From an uncultured Phycisphaerae bacterium (lineage in GTDB: Bacteria > Planctomycetota > Phycisphaerae > Phycisphaerales > SM1A02), in the NCBI GenBank assembly GCA_937899935.1, contig CALCOW010000366.1:1-6075 (forward strand): a stretch of 6,075 nt of DNA, given 5' to 3'. The notes under the pieces were generated by a model. It was given only the letters and a program-made list of their open reading frames with translations, did no database searches and was not told the origin of the DNA. Each line of letters begins with the position of its first letter. Positions within the stretch are counted from its first letter, which is position 1. Position numbers and translations under genes: made by a program. Shown here piece by piece: positions 1 to 4,618 of this stretch.

Positions 1-76
1 ACACTTTTGGTCGGTTCAGTCGAGCAATACCGACATGGCCAGCCTGCTCACTCAGGATAAAAGATTCATCATTCAT
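1..76 (-). CDS. Enoyl-CoA hydratase/isomerase (crotonase family), N-terminal 25 codons only
   Basis: This is a partial gene cut by the left edge of the window. Reading the minus strand from the ATG at 76-74 gives 25 codons with no stop, beginning MNDESFILSEQAG and continuing HVGIARLNRPKV. The 'V-x-I-A-x-L-N-R-P-K-V' stretch is the typical first beta-strand and turn of crotonase-fold proteins, which usually goes on into N-A-L/M just beyond the visible part. Family members hydrate or isomerise enoyl-CoA esters, but the reaction cannot be told from this fragment. The start is supported by a GAGG ribosome-binding sequence at 90-87, directly after the thioesterase stop and 10 nt from the ATG, and by the lack of another in-frame ATG. 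The 14-nt gap implies co-transcription with the upstream thioesterase gene. The oxyanion-hole and catalytic Glu regions lie outside the window. Confidence 0.72.
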   Translation of the reverse strand, partial: MNDESFILSEQAGHVGIARLNRPKV

Positions 77-90
77 TCGTTCAATGCCTC

Positions 91-507
91 TTACTTATCA
101 ATACTCGAATCTTGTGCTTGATGTCTCTCAATGAGTCTCAGGAGCGTTTGCTTGGGCAGGACACGCTGTTCCTGAAAACCCCTTCCCACGAGCCGTGGGC
201 CATCAAATACCTCAATCTTGCAGGTGACTCCATCAGCGGTCACTTCCTCGGCGGTAGCCACGGCACGAATCTTGTGACCAACGGGTGTTGGAGCAAGATG
301 CTCGATTTCCAGACGCCGCCCAATTCCCTCTTCATGCGGTTCAAGATGATCAACCAGCACCTTCCTGGCTGCTAATTCCATATGGTGGGCCATCGACCAA
401 GTTGAATAGACCTCGTGTACCACAATATCATCGAAGGCTGGACACATATCCCGCGTCACAATGACCTCAACAGCCGCGACATTACCGACCTTTAGACTGG
501 GTTTCAT
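91..507 (-). CDS. FlK-like hot-dog thioesterase (acyl-CoA thioesterase)
   Basis: The 138-residue protein is a single hot-dog domain, about the same length as fluoroacetyl-CoA thioesterase FlK of Streptomyces cattleya. FlK uses Thr42, Glu50 and His76. Here T36, E44 and H70 have the same spacing (8 and 26 residues) and sit in similar contexts: STWSMAHHMELA, then HLEPHEEGIG, then EHLAPTPVG. The family hydrolyses the thioester of small acyl-CoAs in the cytoplasm. Fluoroacetate specificity cannot be inferred, because most family members come from organisms without fluorometabolites, and another short acyl-CoA is more likely. The G-x-G-x2-E segment near residues 108-113 fits the end of the domain, though the His of FlK's G-x-H-E-R is Gln here. 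The ATG at 507 is the first possible start, with an in-frame TAG five codons upstream, and no strong ribosome-binding site precedes it. The gene leads directly into the crotonase gene, which suggests a CoA-ester catabolic or detoxification unit. Confidence 0.85.
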   Translation of the reverse strand: MKPSLKVGNVAAVEVIVTRDMCPAFDDIVVHEVYSTWSMAHHMELAARKVLVDHLEPHEEGIGRRLEIEHLAPTPVGHKIRAVATAEEVTADGVTCKIEVFDGPRLVGRGFQEQRVLPKQTLLRLIERHQAQDSSIDK

Positions 508-563
508 GGATCGTGCAGTCTACCCGCTGGCAGGCTGGGGTGTTCTTCGGTTATAGGTAGGGC
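508..563. promoter_or_regulatory. Short divergent intergenic region between thioesterase and hydrolase genes
   Basis: These 56 bp must carry the start signals of both divergently transcribed genes. On the plus strand a TATAGG element at 552-557 resembles a -10 box. On the minus strand TAGACT at 522-517 does too. Neither has a convincing -35 partner at the usual distance. Both boxes lie so near their genes that transcription would begin at or within a few bases of the start codon, so leaders would be very short or absent. A weak AGGT (555-558) lies 5 nt before the hydrolase ATG. The thioesterase start has no recognisable Shine-Dalgarno sequence. The assignment rests on position; the individual boxes are tentative. 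Confidence 0.4.
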
Positions 564-1442
564 ATGTTGATTGGTCTGATTATTCTATTCTTGTCCGCTT
601 TATTGCTTATATGGGGCTTCCTCGTTGGGATTCTGGTCCATGAGCTGATGCATCCGCCGCGCCATACCGCTGGTTGGGCGTTGGCACACCGGCGACCGGT
701 CGATCCTGAGCAGGTTGGATATCACTTTTCCAGTCCAACCACTTTCAGTGTTGGAAGCCACGTTCTGCCAACTTGGATTGTTCAAGGCCACCCATCCAAA
801 GTCAGCGACGCGCGGACGATCATCTTCGTGCATGGTTGGGGCCAATCAAGATTGGATATGTTGCCACTGTTGAGTACTTACTCAAGATACTCAAATCGTA
901 TCGTTCTTTATGATCTTCCTGGGCACGGTGAAGCGGGCGGAGCCTCATCGCTAGGATCTCAAGATGTTGAAAATTTGTTAGGTCTCCTAACGCAAATAGA
1001 TGATGAATCCTATGTACTTGTAGGGTGCTCCATGGGTGCGGTCATTGCTTTAGCAGCGGCCGCGCACTCAGATCCAATGGCGGGCCGTATCTCTAGTGTT
1101 ATTGCCTACGGTGTGTATCTCGACTTCCACAAGACACTGATTGCAAGGTTGCGTAAAAGCAACTATCCCGCTCGACCAATTTCGGATGTGGCACTTTGGA
1201 TTATGAAGCTCTTAGGCAAAAGACCACTTTTACTGGATCACGAAAACATGACAGTCTCATGCTCTGTTCTACTGGTTGCAGGAGAAAACGACCGAGTCGC
1301 ATCGCCCCAAGTTGCTCAGTCGCTGGCCGATCGCATGCCGGATAGTGCAGTTGTGGTCATTCCCAACGCGGAGAATTACAAGGCGTGGGAATACCAGGCT
1401 GATGAGCATCTGGATCATCTTGATCGCATGTTCTCTTCGTGA
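564..1442 (+). CDS. Membrane-anchored alpha/beta-hydrolase fold protein, catalytic His apparently replaced
   Basis: The 292-residue protein has a hydrophobic segment at residues 2-25 with no charge before it, followed by basic residues R33, R43 and R44. This is a single membrane anchor, with the hydrolase domain from about residue 45. Domain landmarks in order are a P-x-x-V-G element at 48-52, the oxyanion-hole strand IIFVHGWGQSR at 86-96, the D-L-P-G-H-G turn at 117-122, the nucleophile elbow G-C-S-M-G with S156, and the acid loop VAGENDRV with D243. The final motif, usually G-H followed a few residues later by W, reads PNAENYKAW (267-275), so N271 occupies the expected His position. H282 and H285 follow but are out of register. 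The protein is probably an esterase, lipase or acyl hydrolase by fold; no substrate can be assigned, and activity is doubtful if N271 is real. It stands alone between divergent and convergent neighbours. The ATG at 564 preserves the whole membrane segment. Confidence 0.85.
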   Translation: MLIGLIILFLSALLLIWGFLVGILVHELMHPPRHTAGWALAHRRPVDPEQVGYHFSSPTTFSVGSHVLPTWIVQGHPSKVSDARTIIFVHGWGQSRLDMLPLLSTYSRYSNRIVLYDLPGHGEAGGASSLGSQDVENLLGLLTQIDDESYVLVGCSMGAVIALAAAAHSDPMAGRISSVIAYGVYLDFHKTLIARLRKSNYPARPISDVALWIMKLLGKRPLLLDHENMTVSCSVLLVAGENDRVASPQVAQSLADRMPDSAVVVIPNAENYKAWEYQADEHLDHLDRMFSS

Positions 1443-1520
1443 CGACGGATACATCACACACCTGCGCGTACTATCAACCTTGATGCTCCAGCACCTGGGG
1501 CAGGAGTTCGCCTGCGGTGC
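1443..1520. other. Convergent gene end with a 10-bp bulged hairpin
   Basis: The hydrolase stop and the sirtuin stop face each other across 31 bp (1443-1473), which contain no obvious hairpin plus T-tract. Just inside the sirtuin 3' end an inverted repeat can be paired: GCACC (1491-1495) with GGTGC (1516-1520), and GCAGG (1500-1504) with CCTGC (1511-1515), around the loop AGTTCG, with TGGG bulged on one side. For hydrolase transcripts this lies about 50 nt past the stop and could slow polymerase or protect the 3' end. There is no run of T on either strand, so it is not a canonical intrinsic terminator, and it also encodes sirtuin residues. Confidence 0.3.
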
Positions 1521-2205
1521 CTACTAATCCAATGTCACCTGTGGTGAGCCCATCAAACGGCTGGGTATTGATACAAATGATCTGGGCGCCGGCTTGCCGA
1601 GCCACATCAATGAGGCCAGCAGCAGGGTAGACACAAGCACTGGTGCCGATGACAAGAAGCACATCTGCTTTCCGGCAAGCCAGCTCAGCAGCATTCCACG
1701 CAGTGATCGGAAGTGGTTCACCAAACCACACGACGTCTGGTCGAAGTGGTGCTCTGCACTCAGGACAGGGGCGCCGTTTTGGTGGTGATGCCAGGTCAAT
1801 GACCTCACGGTAACCACATTCACTATGGCAACGATCAGCCCTCAAAGTACCGTGTAAGTGAATCGGGTTTTTGGCACCAGCTCGTTCAAGAAGATCATCG
1901 ACATTCTGAGTGATATGTACCATCGATTGGTGCTTTGCCAGTGCATGATGCGCTGGATTTGGCTGAGCGACGGCCAGGTTCTTCCGGCGCGATTCATACC
2001 AATTCAGTACCAATTTAGGATCCTCTGCAAATCCCTCAGGTGAGGCCAGGCGCATTGGGTCGTGTTTTGCCCAAACACCTCCCGTATCTTTGTCGCGAAA
2101 TGTCGATAGACCTGATTCCGCACTCAACCCAGCGCCTGAAAAGGAAACCGGTGACGTCGCAGATTGAAAAAGTGAAATAGCTTCATCCAACAAAGCTGTT
2201 GTCAC
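1474..2205 (-). CDS. NAD-dependent protein deacylase, sirtuin (CobB/SIRT5-like, class III)
   Basis: The 243-residue protein is a minimal single-domain sirtuin, which removes acyl groups from lysine while consuming NAD+ in the cytoplasm. The NAD-binding signature GAGLSAESGLSTFRD spans residues 24-38, with 'STFR' rather than the commoner 'PTFR'. TQNVDDLLERAG (99-110) and HLHG (116-119) follow, with catalytic H118. Four zinc ligands, C126, C130, C147 and C150, form a C-x3-C...C-x2-C site, and RPDVVWFGE (155-163) and the IGTS loop (186-189) complete the Rossmann core. Y70 and R73 in NWYESRR match the Y-x2-R pair that SIRT5 and CobB use to bind succinyl- or malonyl-lysine, so desuccinylation alongside deacetylation is plausible. 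The start is GTG, overlapping the upstream HEAT gene stop as GTGA. The next Met, residue 51, would lose the NAD motif, so GTG is required. A GGTGGG sequence a few bases upstream may serve as the ribosome-binding site. cobB is a possible symbol but is not assigned. Confidence 0.95.
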   Translation of the reverse strand: MTTALLDEAISLFQSATSPVSFSGAGLSAESGLSTFRDKDTGGVWAKHDPMRLASPEGFAEDPKLVLNWYESRRKNLAVAQPNPAHHALAKHQSMVHITQNVDDLLERAGAKNPIHLHGTLRADRCHSECGYREVIDLASPPKRRPCPECRAPLRPDVVWFGEPLPITAWNAAELACRKADVLLVIGTSACVYPAAGLIDVARQAGAQIICINTQPFDGLTTGDIGLVGTAGELLPQVLEHQG

Positions 2206-4493
2206 TGGGTCCCACCAGATGTTGGCAAGCCTTCCACAATACTGGAATCTGGTCCAACGCCAGGTGGTACTGATGAAGGGGTATCGGGAGCCCTTGTAGG
2301 TCCACTGCCATCGCTGACTGACTCATTCGTCCCATCAAGCGGTGCCAAGCTTGGGTCTCTGGTGAGTTGCTCTGCGGCCTTACTAAAGCGGTAAAGTTGC
2401 TGGTCGTTTAGTTCATCTTTGAATTGTTCGAGAAGGTAGGTTTGTAAACGCTCAGCGGCTTCAGGGCTTGTTTGGACAAGCAATTCAAACGCATTGATCC
2501 AGTCCTCAAGATTCCCGGTTAATGCACGAGCTCGATCAAAATTGCCGGTGATCAGTGCGGTTTGAAAAGCAATCTTGGATAAAGCGGGTGAAAATAGAAC
2601 GTCATCGGTATTGATGAGTAGCGATGAAGCGCGTGCGGTATCTCCATTGGCCAGTAGCAGTGGAAGAACACGTAGCAGTATCGCCTCCTTTTCTGCTGCT
2701 GAAATGGCTTCCATATTTGCGTTGAGTGAATCGATGAGTAAGTCAGCACGCAGTGAATCGTCTGTATGCTCACTTCGCTGGAGGACAACATCAACATCAA
2801 GCAGTGAATCGATCGGCATTCCTGCCACGAGGGTGCGCATTGAACTGTCAAAAAGTTCACGATGAGCTTCAGGTGGCTCAATACTCGACAAGGTAAGAAT
2901 GGCGGCTAGATCAGGTTGATTTGTCTTGAGTGATTCCACCGCTAGTGGGTAGATAGCATTGTCTTGCATGCGATCAATCAGTGGTTGGTGTCGGCCGCGT
3001 GCCAGGAGTCCTTGCGCAATGGCATATCGTTCCTCAGTGGGCGCAATGTCAAGACGACCTTCGTATTCTTCAAGTGCCTCATTCTCAGCCACGAGTGCTT
3101 GAAGTCGTTCAAGTGATGGCAGACTCGTTTCTCTAGTCGTATGTGAAAGGACATCTCTTAACGAATCAGCATCAAACTCATCAGGTGGAGTCTTCGTTAG
3201 TATTGACCAAATCGACTGTGCCGCTGGTTCTCTCAATTGTTCGTTGGCTAACCATGGCAGTGCTGGAGCCAGCCCCTTCGGCGACGGTTTTGCAGCAAAG
3301 AACAGTAGATATTGACGGACGACGCTGGGATCAGTTTCAGCAGAGAGTGCCACTGCCACATTCTCCTGCAACTCGGGGAACTCGAGTTCATCAGTGAGAT
3401 CTGCCGCATGGGCTCGCACTGATATATCAGGATCACTCAGGAGTGAAATCGTTGCTTGTTGTAGATCCATGGTGTCATCACCATCACGCAGCAAGATGGC
3501 CATGCGCTCAATCGCGAAAAGCCGAACCGCACTGAGTGGATCTGACATAAGAGATTCAAGTCGAAGCTGCCGTTCCTGAAGAGGAAGTCCTGGCCAAAGT
3601 TTGCGATAGGAATCCATCATTCGTTTGGCAAGACTATTGTTGACTTGACGCTCTTGTTGAAGCTGCTGATCAAGGTCAGAGAGTTGGCGCGTTAGTGTAC
3701 GAACCATATCTCGAAGCCATGATTCCGCTGGCTTATCTTTATTAAGGCGCCACCATCGCTGCCACGCTGTTGGGTCATCAGAGGGCGGAAGTCCAGTGAG
3801 GTCGGCCAAACTATTGCATGTTGCATCAGTAATGATCTTGGGTTCGGAATCACTGCTTTGAATAATCTTCATTAGCTCTAAGGCGCCTTGGCGACTACGG
3901 AATGCGGCGAGAGCTTTAATGGCACCTAGTCTGGCTTCTGGTGATGCGGTGGTGTTGTTTGCTTCTTGGGCCACGGCGGCCAACGCCTTTTGAGGATCAA
4001 ATCTCAGCAAGAGTCGGGAAAGTGCATCCTGAGTCGGGTCGGGGGCATTACGCAAAGCGGTGACCGTCGGTTGCAAGAGTGCCGCTGGCGGTGATACAGA
4101 ACGCTGTCCAATCGCTTCAGTCACCGCCAAGATGACCGAGGATTCACCGCTTTGTATTGCCTCACCGAGCACTTGTGTGGACTGGGGCACATCCATCGCT
4201 AGCAACTCTGTAGCTGCAGCAGTGCGCGTTGCCTGATCGATGTCAATTGAGGGGTTGAGCAGAATTGGCTCAAAAATTCGTAGTTGGTTCGCTTGCCTGG
4301 GCGACAAATCTGGTAACGGTACTGTTTGGGTACCAATCACAGTGTCATCTGCTGTGACCGTAGTGGCGGTCAGGGAAACAGACGTGGCAGTCACGGCAAG
4401 AGCGATAACAAGGCCCAAATTCATGTGTTGTGCACCATGGGACACCTTTGCCCGGAAAGTATCAAACAAGACTGTGGATTGCGTGGCGGACAT
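2202..4493 (-). CDS. Exported HEAT-repeat protein with coiled coil and Pro/Ser/Gly-rich tail
   Basis: The 763-residue protein of unknown function starts with a signal-peptide-like hydrophobic stretch at residues 25-45, ending in V-T-A before D49-D50, a plausible signal peptidase I site. Residues 85-230 look like alpha-helical HEAT-type repeats. A W-x2-WW element (W244, W247, W248) with W259 follows. Residues 260-292 form a coiled coil with L/V/M at 260, 264, 267, 271, 274, 278, 288 and 292. Three further HEAT units share the D-P-x3-V-R type signature (318-324, 354-360, 388-392). The rest to about 710 is helical and repeat-like, and 715-763 is a disordered tail rich in P, S, G and T. It is probably a scaffold outside the cytoplasmic membrane. 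The ATG at 4493 gives a long n-region containing R14 and K16; M24 (ATG at 4424-4422) would give a compact signal peptide, but neither has a good ribosome-binding site. The gene is translationally coupled to the sirtuin. No enzymatic motif is visible. Confidence 0.85.
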   Translation of the reverse strand: MSATQSTVLFDTFRAKVSHGAQHMNLGLVIALAVTATSVSLTATTVTADDTVIGTQTVPLPDLSPRQANQLRIFEPILLNPSIDIDQATRTAAATELLAMDVPQSTQVLGEAIQSGESSVILAVTEAIGQRSVSPPAALLQPTVTALRNAPDPTQDALSRLLLRFDPQKALAAVAQEANNTTASPEARLGAIKALAAFRSRQGALELMKIIQSSDSEPKIITDATCNSLADLTGLPPSDDPTAWQRWWRLNKDKPAESWLRDMVRTLTRQLSDLDQQLQQERQVNNSLAKRMMDSYRKLWPGLPLQERQLRLESLMSDPLSAVRLFAIERMAILLRDGDDTMDLQQATISLLSDPDISVRAHAADLTDELEFPELQENVAVALSAETDPSVVRQYLLFFAAKPSPKGLAPALPWLANEQLREPAAQSIWSILTKTPPDEFDADSLRDVLSHTTRETSLPSLERLQALVAENEALEEYEGRLDIAPTEERYAIAQGLLARGRHQPLIDRMQDNAIYPLAVESLKTNQPDLAAILTLSSIEPPEAHRELFDSSMRTLVAGMPIDSLLDVDVVLQRSEHTDDSLRADLLIDSLNANMEAISAAEKEAILLRVLPLLLANGDTARASSLLINTDDVLFSPALSKIAFQTALITGNFDRARALTGNLEDWINAFELLVQTSPEAAERLQTYLLEQFKDELNDQQLYRFSKAAEQLTRDPSLAPLDGTNESVSDGSGPTRAPDTPSSVPPGVGPDSSIVEGLPTSGGTQ

Positions 4494-4616
4494 TCGAGAT
4501 CTTGACCCAGCCCCAATCCGCGTACATCGGCATCAGAGCCTACACTATAGGCACTTAATGGTGATTTTGAGTGACCTCGATCTTACAGGACCCATAAGTC
4601 ACAGGATGATTGATCA
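4494..4616. promoter_or_regulatory. Divergent promoter region between HEAT and TPR genes
   Basis: This 123-bp gap separates two divergent genes and should contain a promoter for each. For the minus strand, TATAGT at 4549-4544 matches the -10 consensus at five of six bases and would start a transcript with a leader of roughly 44 nt before the HEAT-gene ATG; no clear -35 is seen. For the plus strand, TTGACC at 4502-4507 matches a -35 box at five of six bases, but the best -10 at a workable distance (TACATC, 4523-4528) is poor and only 15 bp away. The region also holds the likely TPR-gene ribosome-binding site. Boxes were found by eye and are tentative. Confidence 0.42.
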
Positions 4617-4618
4617 AT
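4603..4618 (+). promoter_or_regulatory. TPR-gene ribosome-binding site and a 10-bp palindrome over the start codon
   Basis: AGGA at 4603-4606 lies 10 nt before the ATG at 4617, a usable but long spacing that supports this start. The bases ATTGATCAAT (4609-4618) form a perfect palindrome that includes the first two bases of the start codon. It might be an operator half-overlapping the initiation site or chance; at this length chance is not excluded. Confidence 0.4.

Noticed and set aside
1..60. Plus-strand frame ending in TAA at 58-60, a possible C-terminus of an upstream plus-strand gene.
   Set aside because: The minus-strand crotonase start covers the same bases and has recognisable family sequence and a ribosome-binding site.
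112..375. An 87-codon plus-strand open frame opposite the thioesterase gene.
   Set aside because: The thioesterase frame has a full catalytic triad and family length; the opposite frame has no recognisable motif.
1443..1473. An intrinsic terminator in the convergent hydrolase/sirtuin gap.
   Set aside because: The 31 bp show no stable stem followed by a T-run on either strand.
1474..2205. A SIR2-domain anti-phage defence gene such as those in Thoeris or with prokaryotic Argonautes.
   Set aside because: The protein has the complete deacylase core with zinc cysteines and catalytic His, and no defence partner such as TIR, Argonaute or HerA is nearby. The HEAT protein is predicted to be exported.
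2750..2815. Short direct repeats of GCAGTGAATCG in the HEAT gene.
   Set aside because: They encode recurring D-S-L residues in helical repeats and are few and short, so codon reuse explains them.
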